A DNA stretch of 29,704 bases from Clostridiaceae bacterium (GTDB taxonomy: Bacteria > Bacillota_A > Clostridia > Clostridiales > Clostridiaceae): the NCBI GenBank assembly GCA_029256485.1, contig JAQSXU010000036.1, positions 1 through 29,704 of the forward strand, given 5' to 3'. A model generated the notes under the pieces. The model saw nothing but the letters and a program-made list of their open reading frames with translations, made no database searches and was not told the DNA's origin. A program made the position numbers and the translations under genes. This document shows positions 17,901 through 25,937 of this stretch, one piece after another (position 1 is the first letter of the stretch; each line of letters begins with the position of its first letter).

Positions 17901-18125
17901 TTTGCGGGTGGAATTGAAATTGATACTTTGTTTGTTGATGAAGGATTTGGTTCTTTGGATTCAGAAGCACTAGATCAGTCTATTGCGACTTTAGCTAGTT
18001 TAACAACAGGAAATCGATTCGTAGGTATTATTTCACATGTAGATGAACTAAAATTAAAAATTGATAAGCAGATATTAGTTAGAAAAGATGTAAAAGGAAG
18101 TTACATTGAGCAGATAAAGTATTAA
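14964..18125 (+). CDS. sbcC: SbcCD nuclease subunit C (Rad50-like ATPase)
   Basis: 1053 residues. The head is split between the two ends. The N-terminal part carries Walker A GDTGAGKTS (35-43) and the Q-loop region QIAMLAQGEFLELL. The C-terminal part has the ABC signature SLSGGESFMAALCLALG and Walker B LFVDEGFGSLD followed by the His-switch region GIISHVDEL. Between them are two very long Glu/Lys/Leu-rich coiled-coil arms, which meet at a zinc hook with CPVC at 527-530 (GEPCPVCGSLEHP), where two molecules dimerise through Zn. All ATPase motifs are intact. The ATG at 14964 follows GGGAGAGG. No clear terminator follows, but a new promoter begins within 80 nt. Confidence 0.96.
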   Translation: MKPLKLTISAFGPYSGITTIDFQGFGNSGIFLIAGDTGAGKTSIFDAISYALFEKTSGQTRDSSTVRSDFATLDVFTEVTLEFLHKGQKYTLNRFPDQNRKSERKGQVLQKKGAYIIMPDGTKIDGRNEVRAIITSILGGLGYDQFKQIAMLAQGEFLELLLADNDKRNEILQRVFNTELYKKVAARLREKENELRNQCDDLEKSIMQYINGVKIEENSFYFQLFSELKASHNINLVQEILELMGRLAAEDSLLQSKVKEEINILDNNNNQLIQIETTGKILNNDIEEKNRLLKIKEELDCKKEEIEGFAEKAVLGQKALSYIKPKEDTKIREEAVLKQLEAKIEKVKRDKEVQEIKLNEAKAVYEYELSQEGNREKRYLEIKNLEDKLPQYGKLQDRKNLHKSLTANLEKIDRKLQLNIDNLGDMKVQLQDLISEMSDLENCQVQLINCQNRLEQENFKFAKIENLLLENAALIKLQKSVEKNKLLYIETEEKYEIVNLDYEVKQKAFLREQAGILASNLVAGEPCPVCGSLEHPNITSCLNDAPSEAELIKLKESKDHLNKEMQVASLIASESKKELETKIEALKSAICEYKIVNASDKSVEEMDLSDLEKNLLVQKEIKTEEIKNLKINETLYKNRCNQKEECEKKKGEIAVIIEGLQKDIDQLKEEKSALMIGLETLQKEIDLIALDLEYDSYVKACQTREEKIADLEASKQSLQAAEKAYQEIKIAQETTINLLIEFQEQYLNSSNNYNISLAEFLQKIKEVGFQREADYKNALLTQDKIDEIKDQCNKYDLRIKEVNIQLDTLFEKTNGKEPVDLDIIRNKRNMLKEEKAKLETSLKNIQTRIEVNQEAGLKILEIEKERIEKSKHYLEIYSMSKTANGRLEGKQKITFETYVQASYFIQIIKEANKRFFEMSGKRYLLQRKEEGNIQSFTGLELNVFDTWTGKIRSVKSLSGGESFMAALCLALGFSDIIQSFAGGIEIDTLFVDEGFGSLDSEALDQSIATLASLTTGNRFVGIISHVDELKLKIDKQILVRKDVKGSYIEQIKY

Positions 18126-18194
18126 TAACAGTATTAATAATAGTTTTAATAGCTTTAATAACATAACTACCCTTACTAAAAAATGTATATTTAA

Positions 18195-18223
18195 TTGCTT
18201 ATATTATCTAGATTTGTTATAAT
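18195..18223 (+). promoter_or_regulatory. Sigma-A promoter of the GGDEF-EAL gene
   Basis: TTGCTT (18195-18200), 17 nt, then a perfect TATAAT (18218-18223). It lies 46 nt before the ATG. Confidence 0.75.
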
Positions 18224-18269
18224 ATGACATAACTTGTAATCAAATATACATAAAAGAAAGGGGATTTAC

Positions 18270-20810
18270 ATGCAGCACACTACTACTCACATCTTTCGAC
18301 TTATACGATTACTAAAGGTCTGCCTGTTAATACTGCTATTTCTAAATATTTCTCCTAGGAAGCCTGCATTGGCTGAAAGTGAAACCTATAAGGAACGGGT
18401 TTTATTTATAAGTTCCTATGATTCTAATTTCTTAAGCGTACCAGATCAAATAGAAGGGCTCAAATCAGTTTTAACCCCTCTTTCCATTACAGTTGATACC
18501 GAATATATGGATATGAAGAGGTTTGATACCAAAGAAAATGAATCTATCTTTTATGAAATGCTACAATATAAGTTAAAGTATATAAAATATGATGCTGTTA
18601 TTGTAGGAGATGATAGTGCATTACATTTTGCCATGAAACATCAGGAAGAGTTATTTTTGAATTTGCCAATTGTTTTTTTAGGTATTAATAATATGGAAAG
18701 TGCTGTCATTGCAGCAGAAAATCAATTCATTACTGGAATCGTTGAGGAGACATCCTTAAAAGAGAACATTGAGCTGGGTTTGTTAATTAATCCAAATGCA
18801 AAAAAGGTAGTTGCAATTGTTGATAACACATTAACTGGAGTTGGGAACCGAGAACAATTTTATTCCTATAAAAATGAATTTAATAAGTTAGATTTTGAAA
18901 TTATTAACGTAGGTGACTATACATTTGATGAAATAGGTCCAGTTCTTGAAAATATTGAAGGTGATAGCATCCTATTATATTTTAGTATGTATACGGATAA
19001 GGCTGGAAGGAATCTTACAATTCCAGAGGCAATTTCTATTTTAACAGAGCATGTAAAGGTCCCAATTTTACGTTCTGAGGTTGGAGGCGTTGGTCTTGGA
19101 ATCTTAGGCGGTAAAATGATATCTTATTATGAAGCCGGTAGAATAGCTGCCAATATGATAGTTAATGTATTCCAGGGAACCCCTATTCAAGAGATTGCAT
19201 TAGTTAAGAAAAGCCCAAATTATTACATATTTGACTATGATATAATTAAAAAGTATCAGATTGATGAAAAGATATTACCAGAAGATGCTACGTTTGTTAA
19301 TAAAGAATTAAGCTTCCTGCAGGAAAATAAAGAATTAGTACAATGGGCCATTGCAATATTTCTATTTCTTTTTGTAATAGTTGTAATTTTAGTTATAGAT
19401 AATATAAAACAACGTAAAATCGAAAAGAAATTACAGGAAAGTCATGAAGAATTAACCCAGACCTTTGAAGAATTAACTGCTTCTGAAGAAGAACTGAGGG
19501 CTCAATATGAGACAATAGAAGAATATGCAAACTTTGATTTTTTAACGAAACTACCCAACAGGTTAAGTTTTATGGAAAAATTACAGGCAGAATTAAGTTC
19601 TGGCAGAGCAGGGACCATATTATTCTTTGATTTGGATAATTTTAAATCAGCAAATGATACCTTAGGTCATGCATTTGGTGATAGGATACTGCAAAGTGTA
19701 GCAAAGCGTTTATTAAAAGTTGCATGTAAGGATATCTTTGTTTCCAGGTTTGGAGGCGATGAATTTTTAATACTGATACCTGATCTGGTAGAACAGGAAG
19801 AGATTGAAGATGTTATTGCGAAAATAATGAAGCTTTTTGAAAAGGAGCTAGTCATTAATCAATTAGAATATTTCGTAACATTTAGTATAGGAGTGACCAG
19901 TTTTCCAAAAGACAGTATGGCCATTGATCAACTAATCATGTTTGCAGATACTGCCATGTATGAGGCAAAACATACGGGTAAGAATAAACATATGTTTTTT
20001 TGTAATAAAATGATGGTACAATTACAGCATAAAAATCAGATAGAAGCAGCCCTTCGTATGGCAATAAAAACAGATGGATTTTACTTAGTATACCAGCCCC
20101 AGGTAGATGTTAATACCGGTAATATTGTAGGGTTTGAAGCATTATTACGAATAAAGGAAAATTTATTTTCTCCTGCTGAGTTTATACCTGTTGCTGAAGA
20201 AACAGGTTTAATCATGGAAATGGGTAGGTGGGTTACAAAGGAAGTTATTACACAATTAGCTAGATGGAGTAAGAAAGGATATCAGTTAAAACCAGTAGCA
20301 ATTAACTACTCCAGCAAACAACTTCGTGATAAAGGATACATTGAATATCTAAAACAATTGCTTGTTGCGTCTAAAATTGATTCAAAATTTATTGAAATTG
20401 AAATCACAGAAAGTATTCTTTTGGAAGATTCAAGAGAAACATACGATTTTTTAATCAAATTAAAGGATATGGGAATTAGTATAGCTTTAGATGATTTTGG
20501 AACAGGTTATTCTTCATTAAATTACCTAACCTATATACCAGTTGATAAAATAAAACTGGATAAATCATTATGTGAAAAATTTTTAGAATTAGGTGAAAAC
20601 AACGTAATGAATAGTATAATAAGACTGGCACACAGCCTTAAGCTAGAGATTACAGCAGAAGGAATAGAATTTATTGAACAATACCATAAGCTGAAAGAAG
20701 ATAAGTGCAACTATATACAAGGATACCTGTTTTGTAAGCCATTAGTATGTAATGAAATTGAGGAAATTTATAATAGCAATATGCTAAACAAGCTATTTGA
20801 AACGAAATAA
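18270..20810 (+). CDS. Membrane GGDEF-EAL cyclic-di-GMP enzyme with ABC-type substrate-binding sensor
   Basis: 846 residues. An N-terminal signal or anchor helix (about 12-33) is followed by a roughly 300-residue extracytoplasmic domain like the ABC_sub_bind family (VLFISSYDSNF, DAVIVGDDSALHFA, PIVFLGINN, YEAGRIAANM). A membrane helix (about 354-378) and a short coiled coil (390-425) lead to GGDEF (RFGGDEF, 495-499) and EAL (FEALLRI, Glu623). Both catalytic sets look intact. The EAL half has VAINYS, EITESILLED, DDFGTGYSSLNYL, DKIKLDKS, TAEGIE and QGYLF. No RxxD inhibitory site is seen before GGDEF. So it could make or destroy c-di-GMP in response to a bound small molecule, and which dominates cannot be told. 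The gene stands alone between its own promoter and terminator. Confidence 0.93.
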   Translation: MQHTTTHIFRLIRLLKVCLLILLFLNISPRKPALAESETYKERVLFISSYDSNFLSVPDQIEGLKSVLTPLSITVDTEYMDMKRFDTKENESIFYEMLQYKLKYIKYDAVIVGDDSALHFAMKHQEELFLNLPIVFLGINNMESAVIAAENQFITGIVEETSLKENIELGLLINPNAKKVVAIVDNTLTGVGNREQFYSYKNEFNKLDFEIINVGDYTFDEIGPVLENIEGDSILLYFSMYTDKAGRNLTIPEAISILTEHVKVPILRSEVGGVGLGILGGKMISYYEAGRIAANMIVNVFQGTPIQEIALVKKSPNYYIFDYDIIKKYQIDEKILPEDATFVNKELSFLQENKELVQWAIAIFLFLFVIVVILVIDNIKQRKIEKKLQESHEELTQTFEELTASEEELRAQYETIEEYANFDFLTKLPNRLSFMEKLQAELSSGRAGTILFFDLDNFKSANDTLGHAFGDRILQSVAKRLLKVACKDIFVSRFGGDEFLILIPDLVEQEEIEDVIAKIMKLFEKELVINQLEYFVTFSIGVTSFPKDSMAIDQLIMFADTAMYEAKHTGKNKHMFFCNKMMVQLQHKNQIEAALRMAIKTDGFYLVYQPQVDVNTGNIVGFEALLRIKENLFSPAEFIPVAEETGLIMEMGRWVTKEVITQLARWSKKGYQLKPVAINYSSKQLRDKGYIEYLKQLLVASKIDSKFIEIEITESILLEDSRETYDFLIKLKDMGISIALDDFGTGYSSLNYLTYIPVDKIKLDKSLCEKFLELGENNVMNSIIRLAHSLKLEITAEGIEFIEQYHKLKEDKCNYIQGYLFCKPLVCNEIEEIYNSNMLNKLFETK

Positions 20811-20831
20811 TAATATAAAAGTATACATAAG

Positions 20832-20870
20832 AAAGAGTCTATTTCAATCCAAGTGAAATAGACTCTTTTT
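20832..20870 (+). terminator. Strong terminator of the GGDEF-EAL gene
   Basis: A 15-bp stem (AAAGAGTCTATTTCA, 20832-20846, with 20854-20868) has a 7-nt loop. The T-run closes the stem and continues to 20870. Confidence 0.92.
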
Positions 20871-20975
20871 GGATATATTTTGAATAATAACAGGAATAAT
20901 GGAGATTTTAATATGGTATAAAGAGAATTAAGTGTAAATTTTACAATACTATATCAAGAAAGGAGATACTACTTA

Positions 20976-21167
20976 ATGGAGAAAAAAGATAACAATCTAA
21001 GTGGTTTAAATAACATGAGACTAGATAAGGCAGATGCTACTAATAATGAAGGAACAGCTGCTTGGTCTAATAGCGAACAAATAAAAAAAATTAGTCATGT
21101 TACCAAACCGGCAGAATATGACGTGGAAAAAGCAAAAAATTGGGTAGATAACGGAAGCAGGCTATAA
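20976..21167 (+). CDS. Small DUF3787-like (possible spore surface) protein
   Basis: 63 residues, hydrophilic, with no signal peptide or membrane segment and no Cys. A strong AAAGGAGAT ribosome binding site precedes the ATG at 20976. The C-terminal two thirds (EGTAAWSNSEQIKKISHVTK followed by PAEYDVEKAKNWVDNGSRL) resembles small clostridial DUF3787 proteins. These have a TAAW..IE..K..S.V..P....VE.AKEWVD pattern, and the C. difficile member has been named as a spore surface protein. That match is from memory. It lies between the terminator of the GGDEF-EAL gene and nifJ, 80 nt ahead of nifJ with no terminator between. An extended -10 (TGGTATAAA, 20914-20922) is a possible promoter. Confidence 0.65.
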   Translation: MEKKDNNLSGLNNMRLDKADATNNEGTAAWSNSEQIKKISHVTKPAEYDVEKAKNWVDNGSRL

Positions 21168-21247
21168 TAAGTACATTCAAATTATTAAAAGAATTAAATT
21201 AAATAGTATTAAGTAATGAAAGTAAGAAAAGAAAGGTTTGGTGCATT

Positions 21248-24200
21248 ATGTCTATAACTCAAATGACCGTGGATGGAAATACGGCTGCTGCTTATGCAGC
21301 GTATGCATTTACCGATGTTGCAGCAATTTACCCAATAACTCCATCTTCAAATATGGCAGAAGTAACTGATGAATGGGCTGCAAGGGGACGAAAAAATATT
21401 TTTAACCAGGAAGTGAATGTGGTGGAAATGCAATCAGAAGCAGGTGCAGCAGGTGCTTTTCATGGTTCACTCCAAGCAGGAGCACTTACAACAACATTTA
21501 CAGCATCTCAAGGCTTACTACTTATGATACCAAATATGTATAAAGTTGCCGGAGAGTTATTGCCAGGAGTATTTCATGTTAGTGCCCGTGCACTTGCAGC
21601 CCATGCATTAAGTATATTTGGTGATCATCAGGATGTTATGGCAGTCAGGCAGACTGGATGTGCAATGCTTGCGTCTGGTTCTGTGCAGGAAGTAATGGAT
21701 TTAGCTCCAATTGCACATTTATCTGCGATTAAGGGAAAACTTCCTTTTGTTCATTTTTTTGATGGCTTTAGAACCTCACATGAATTGCAGAAAGTGGAGG
21801 CACTAGAGTACGATGATTATGCTTCACTTGTAGATTATAAGTCAATTGATGACTTTAGACAAAGAGCATTATCACCTAACCATCCAGTGATTCGTGGCAC
21901 TGCTCAAAATCCGGATATTTATTTCCAGGCACGAGAAGCTAGTAACCCATACTATTCCAATATTATACCTGTTGTAGAAGAATATTTGGATAAGATGAAT
22001 CAGCTTACTGGAAGGAAATATGGTTTATTCGATTATTATGGATCACCAGATGCAGAATATGTTATTATTGCCATGGGTTCTGTTACACAAACTATTGAAG
22101 AAACCATTGATTATTTTAATAGTAAGGGTGAAAAATATGGTTTAGTTAAAGTTCATCTTTATCGTCCATTTTCTATGGCTCACTTTTTACAAAGTATTCC
22201 TAAATCTGTTAAGAAAATTGCAGTACTTGACAGAACAAAAGAGCCTGGTGCAATTGGAGAACCCTTATATTTAGATGTATGCAGTTGCTATAGTAATACC
22301 GATGGGGCACCTATTATTATTGGTGGCCGTTATGGTCTTGGATCTAAGGATACTACTCCAAATCATATTGCAGCTGTTTATGAGAACCTAAAAGGTATTA
22401 GTGCTAAAAATCATTTTACAATTAGCATTGATGATGATATTACAAGAACTTCACTACCGGTAAATCAGCATATTTCCATGGAACCTGCTGATAGAAAGAC
22501 CTGCAAGATATGGGGCTTGGGTTCTGATGGAACAGTAGGAGCCAACAAACAGGCAATTAAAATCATTGGCAGCCAGACTTCTATGCATGTTCAGGCTTAC
22601 TTTGATTATGACTCTAAAAAATCTGGTGGAATAACCGTATCTCACTTACGTTTTGGAAATACACCAATTAAAGCAACATATCTGGTAGATCATGCAGATT
22701 ATGTTGCCTGTCATAATCCATCTTATGTAAACAAATATGATTTGGTTAAGGATTTAAAGCAAGGCGGTATATTTGTTTTAAACTGTAACTGGTCAGAGGA
22801 TGAAATAGGTGTTAAATTACCTGCAAATATTAAAAAAGCACTTGCAGAAAAGAAAGCAAAATTTTATACCATTAATGCCATAGGTATTGCAGAAAAAATA
22901 GGCCTTGGTAACCGTATTAATATGGTAATGCAAGGTGCATTTTTTAAATTGTTAAATATTATACCAGAAGATATTTATATTGCAGAACTTAAGAAAGCAG
23001 TAACCTATTCCTATTCTAAAAAGGGTGATAAAGTTGTTCAAATGAATTTTGATGCAATTGAACAAGGAATTAAAAACTTACATGAAATATGTATTCCAAG
23101 TGACTGGATAAATTGTGAAGAAATAAAGGCAGCAACAGTAGAGGAACCGGAATTTGTAAAAAACATTATGAGGCCAATGCAGGCCCAGCAGGGTCATTTA
23201 CTACCAGTCAGCGCCTTTCATGGAAGAGAAGATGGTACTTTCCCAACAGGATCAACTGCTTATGAGAAACGTGGAATTGCTGTTAATGTTCCAGAGTGGA
23301 TTGAAGAACGGTGTATTCAGTGTAACCAGTGTTCCTACATTTGTCCCCATGCAGTTATTCGTCCATTTTTACTTGATGAAGAAGATGTAAAAAAGGCACC
23401 TGAGAGTTTCGTAACAAAACCAGCTACTGGGAAAGCTTTTTCAGGAATGCAGTATCGAATTCAAATCAGCCCTATGGATTGTACAGGCTGTGGCAACTGT
23501 GCTGATATTTGCCCTGCAAAAGGTAAAGCTTTAATTATGAATCCCATTGAAACACAGATTCCAAAGCAGGTTGAAAATTGGAAGTTTGCTATTACAGAAG
23601 TAGGATATAAAAGAATGGAATATGGTACTTCTTTTAAAGAAAGTCAGTTTAAACAGCCACTTATGGAATTCTCAGGTGCTTGTGCAGGATGTGGGGAAAC
23701 TCCATATATTAAATTAGTTACCCAGCTTTTTGGAGAGCGCATGATGATTGCTAATGCAACAGGATGTTCCTCCATTTGGGCTGCTTCTGCTCCAAGTACT
23801 TCCTATACAACAAATCAGGAAGGAAAAGGTCCTGCCTGGGCTAATTCTCTATTTGAAGATAATGCTGAATTTGGCTTTGGTATGTATTTAGGCGTAAAGC
23901 AAATTAGAAAAAAAATTGAAGACAATATGCTTAAATTAATACAAATGGAAATTGAACCAAAAGTGAAAGAAGTGTTTGAAGATTGGATTCACTATAAGGA
24001 AGATGGAGATCTGACGAAAAAAATCTGTGTCAAAGTTAAAAACGAAATAAATGAATATCGCTCCATGGATAAGGAAATAATGAAATTAATGGACGAGATA
24101 AGGGAAAGAAGTGATTATTTAGAAAAAAGATCCCAATGGATTGTTGGCGGTGATGGATGGGCTTATGATATCGGATATGGTGGCCTTGACCAGGTTTTAG

Positions 24201-24775
24201 CTTCTGGTGAGGATATTAATGTTTTAGTATTTGATACAGAAATATATTCGAATACTGGTGGACAAGCTTCAAAATCAACACCAACAGCTGCAGTAGCTAA
24301 ATTTGCTGCCTCCGGTAAGAAGTCGGGCAAAAAAGATCTGGGAAGAATGATGATGACCTATGGTAATGTATATGTTGCTCAAGTAGGTATTCACGCTGAT
24401 AATAATCAATTAATAAAAGCAATAAGAGAAGCAGAAGCTTATAAAGGTCCTTCTATTATTATTGCCTATGCTCCTTGTATCAGTCACGGAATTAAAGAAG
24501 GTATGGGAAGAAGTATGGAAACGGTTAAAAAAGCCGTTCAGGCAGGATATTGGCATTTATACCGCTATAATCCAGAGTTAAAGAAAGAAGGAAAAAATCC
24601 ATTTATTTTAGATTCCAAAGAACCAACAGAAAGCTTTCGTGATTTTATAATGGGTCAGGTAAGATACAGCTCATTAGCAAAAGCATTTCCTGAGACAGCA
24701 GAGGAATTATTTAAACGAGCAGAAGAAAATGCAAAAGAACGTTATGAAATTTATAAACAATTAGCTTCATTCTAG
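21248..24775 (+). CDS. nifJ: Pyruvate:ferredoxin (flavodoxin) oxidoreductase
   Basis: 1175 residues, the usual one-chain length. This cytoplasmic enzyme oxidises pyruvate with CoA to acetyl-CoA and CO2 and passes electrons to ferredoxin, a central step in clostridial fermentation. Domains in order: pyrimidine-binding domain I (TAAAYAAYAFTDVAAIYPIT), the CoA-related middle, then a double-cluster ferredoxin domain with CIQCNQCSYICP (Cys689, 692, 695, 699) and CTGCGNCADICP (Cys745, 748, 751, 755). The TPP-binding C-terminal domain follows, with GGDGWAYDIGYGGLDQVLA and DTEIYSNTGGQ. Further Cys in GACAGCGETPY and NATGCSS ligate the proximal cluster. Everything needed is present. It has its own terminator. 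Transcription may come from before the DUF3787-like gene or from an unrecognised promoter in the 80-bp gap. Confidence 0.97.
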   Translation: MSITQMTVDGNTAAAYAAYAFTDVAAIYPITPSSNMAEVTDEWAARGRKNIFNQEVNVVEMQSEAGAAGAFHGSLQAGALTTTFTASQGLLLMIPNMYKVAGELLPGVFHVSARALAAHALSIFGDHQDVMAVRQTGCAMLASGSVQEVMDLAPIAHLSAIKGKLPFVHFFDGFRTSHELQKVEALEYDDYASLVDYKSIDDFRQRALSPNHPVIRGTAQNPDIYFQAREASNPYYSNIIPVVEEYLDKMNQLTGRKYGLFDYYGSPDAEYVIIAMGSVTQTIEETIDYFNSKGEKYGLVKVHLYRPFSMAHFLQSIPKSVKKIAVLDRTKEPGAIGEPLYLDVCSCYSNTDGAPIIIGGRYGLGSKDTTPNHIAAVYENLKGISAKNHFTISIDDDITRTSLPVNQHISMEPADRKTCKIWGLGSDGTVGANKQAIKIIGSQTSMHVQAYFDYDSKKSGGITVSHLRFGNTPIKATYLVDHADYVACHNPSYVNKYDLVKDLKQGGIFVLNCNWSEDEIGVKLPANIKKALAEKKAKFYTINAIGIAEKIGLGNRINMVMQGAFFKLLNIIPEDIYIAELKKAVTYSYSKKGDKVVQMNFDAIEQGIKNLHEICIPSDWINCEEIKAATVEEPEFVKNIMRPMQAQQGHLLPVSAFHGREDGTFPTGSTAYEKRGIAVNVPEWIEERCIQCNQCSYICPHAVIRPFLLDEEDVKKAPESFVTKPATGKAFSGMQYRIQISPMDCTGCGNCADICPAKGKALIMNPIETQIPKQVENWKFAITEVGYKRMEYGTSFKESQFKQPLMEFSGACAGCGETPYIKLVTQLFGERMMIANATGCSSIWAASAPSTSYTTNQEGKGPAWANSLFEDNAEFGFGMYLGVKQIRKKIEDNMLKLIQMEIEPKVKEVFEDWIHYKEDGDLTKKICVKVKNEINEYRSMDKEIMKLMDEIRERSDYLEKRSQWIVGGDGWAYDIGYGGLDQVLASGEDINVLVFDTEIYSNTGGQASKSTPTAAVAKFAASGKKSGKKDLGRMMMTYGNVYVAQVGIHADNNQLIKAIREAEAYKGPSIIIAYAPCISHGIKEGMGRSMETVKKAVQAGYWHLYRYNPELKKEGKNPFILDSKEPTESFRDFIMGQVRYSSLAKAFPETAEELFKRAEENAKERYEIYKQLASF

Positions 24776-24782
24776 GAAAACA

Positions 24783-24813
24783 AAGGGGGACTACTATATA
24801 CGTCCCCTTTTTC
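24783..24813 (+). terminator. Terminator of nifJ
   Basis: GGGGAC (24786-24791) pairs with GTCCCC (24802-24807). The stem is extended by a G-U and A-T pairs into a T-run (CCCCTTTTTC). Confidence 0.88.
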
Positions 24814-24852
24814 TTTGTAAGAAATTAGGGCATTCTCCATATAATAAAGTAC

Positions 24853-24881
24853 TTGACAAATCACATAGGAATAAGTAAACT
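24853..24881 (+). promoter_or_regulatory. Possible distal promoter for the metN operon
   Basis: A perfect TTGACA (24853-24858), 17 nt, then TAAACT (24876-24881), which matches the -10 consensus at only four positions. It would give a leader of about 240 nt. Confidence 0.35.
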
Positions 24882-24980
24882 ATATAAACATATAGAAATA
24901 GTATGAAATAAAAAATGAACATTAAATAGTTATATTTTTACAGAATCGTGACTATTTATACATTTACCAGTTTGAAATAC

Positions 24981-25009
24981 TTGTGCAATTGAACAGATTA
25001 ATATATAAT
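24981..25009 (+). promoter_or_regulatory. Probable proximal promoter of the metN-metI-metQ operon
   Basis: TTGTGC (24981-24986), 17 nt, then a perfect TATAAT (25004-25009). The leader to the metN ATG at 25128 would be about 110 nt. Confidence 0.6.
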
Positions 25010-25127
25010 ATGTGAAGTAATTTTAAAATGTTTAATGCTCACGTAATATTCTGGATTCGTATTCTTATTTAAGGAAGAAAATTCAATTAGACGGGAGTTG
25101 ATACGAAATAAACAAGAAGGTGGAAGA

Positions 25128-25937
25128 ATGATTAAAATAACTGATCTAACCAAGGTATTTACCTCTAAAAATCAAAATTTGACTGTTTTAAATAAAATAA
25201 ATATTAAAATAGAAGATGGCGACATCTTTGGAATTATTGGTATGAGTGGTGCAGGTAAAAGTACCTTGATTCGCTGTATTAATTTATTGGAAAAACCAAC
25301 TAGTGGTAGCATTGAAATTGATGGTGTTGATATTACTAAAAAAAGTGGGAAACAATTATTACAATTAAGAAAAAAGATTGGCATGATATTTCAAAATTTC
25401 AACTTACTTATGCAAAAAAATGTTAGAAAGAATATTGCTTTTGGATTAGAAATAATTCCTGTTAAGGATTTTGTTATTGAAGGTATGTCAAAGGAAGATT
25501 ACAGTACACTTAGTTATTTTAAAAAAAGAAGATTCAAAAAAGACGAAATAAAACGCAGGGTTGATGAACTCCTTACATTAGTTGATTTAAAAGAAAAGGA
25601 ATTTAATTATCCGGCTCAACTAAGTGGTGGCCAAAGGCAAAGAGTAGCTATTGCAAGAGCATTAGCAACGAAACCAAGTGTTTTATTATGTGATGAAGCA
25701 ACTTCTGCACTGGATAGTCTTACGACAAAATCTATTTTAAAACTATTAAAGAAAATCAATGAGGAAACAAAAGTAACGATTATTGTGATAACTCATGAGA
25801 TGAATGTTGTGCAAGAGATTTGTAATAAAGTAGTAGTTCTTGATAAATCCGAAGTTGTGGCATCCGGTAGTACACAGGAAGTTTTTAGTAATGAATCTTC
25901 TGAAATTACTCAACGACTGATTGGAGGTATCGCATAA
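25128..25937 (+). CDS. metN: Methionine-type ABC importer ATPase (MetN-like), lacking the C-terminal regulatory domain
   Basis: 269 residues from the ATG at 25128, chosen because AAGGTGG lies just before it; an in-frame TTG at 25098 is upstream of that site. ATPase motifs are intact: Walker A GMSGAGKST (38-46), Q-loop FQNF (Gln89), signature LSGGQRQRVAIARALA (from 165), Walker B VLLCDEATSALD, switch His in VITHEM. Typical MetN is about 340 residues with a C-terminal NIL/ACT-like domain that binds methionine and shuts the pump. Here the chain stops after the ATPase fold. Compared with E. coli MetN there is also an insert of about 27 residues (about 109-137, Lys/Tyr/Phe-rich) between LE and KDEIKRRV. 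The stop overlaps the metI start (TAATG). Substrate is inferred from MetQ. Confidence 0.87.
   Translation: MIKITDLTKVFTSKNQNLTVLNKINIKIEDGDIFGIIGMSGAGKSTLIRCINLLEKPTSGSIEIDGVDITKKSGKQLLQLRKKIGMIFQNFNLLMQKNVRKNIAFGLEIIPVKDFVIEGMSKEDYSTLSYFKKRRFKKDEIKRRVDELLTLVDLKEKEFNYPAQLSGGQRQRVAIARALATKPSVLLCDEATSALDSLTTKSILKLLKKINEETKVTIIVITHEMNVVQEICNKVVVLDKSEVVASGSTQEVFSNESSEITQRLIGGIA

Larger units (their letters stand above)
24776..25127 (+). other. Intergenic region and leader upstream of the metN-type operon
   Basis: 352 bp holding the nifJ terminator (24783-24813), two candidate promoters (24853-24881 and 24981-25009), a weak hairpin (TAAATAGT 24923-24930 with ACTATTTA 24951-24958) and a leader of about 110 nt. 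I searched by eye for an S-box (SAM-I) riboswitch and a T-box and saw neither the conserved core sequences nor an attenuator terminator before metN. Confidence 0.6.

Noticed and set aside
20914..20951. Possible forespore (SigG-like) promoter before the DUF3787-like gene
   Set aside because: AATACTA is close to a SigG -10, but the nearest -35-like GGTATA is 24 nt away, too far.
24814..25127. S-box or T-box leader before metN
   Set aside because: Neither conserved core sequences nor a leader terminator can be read.
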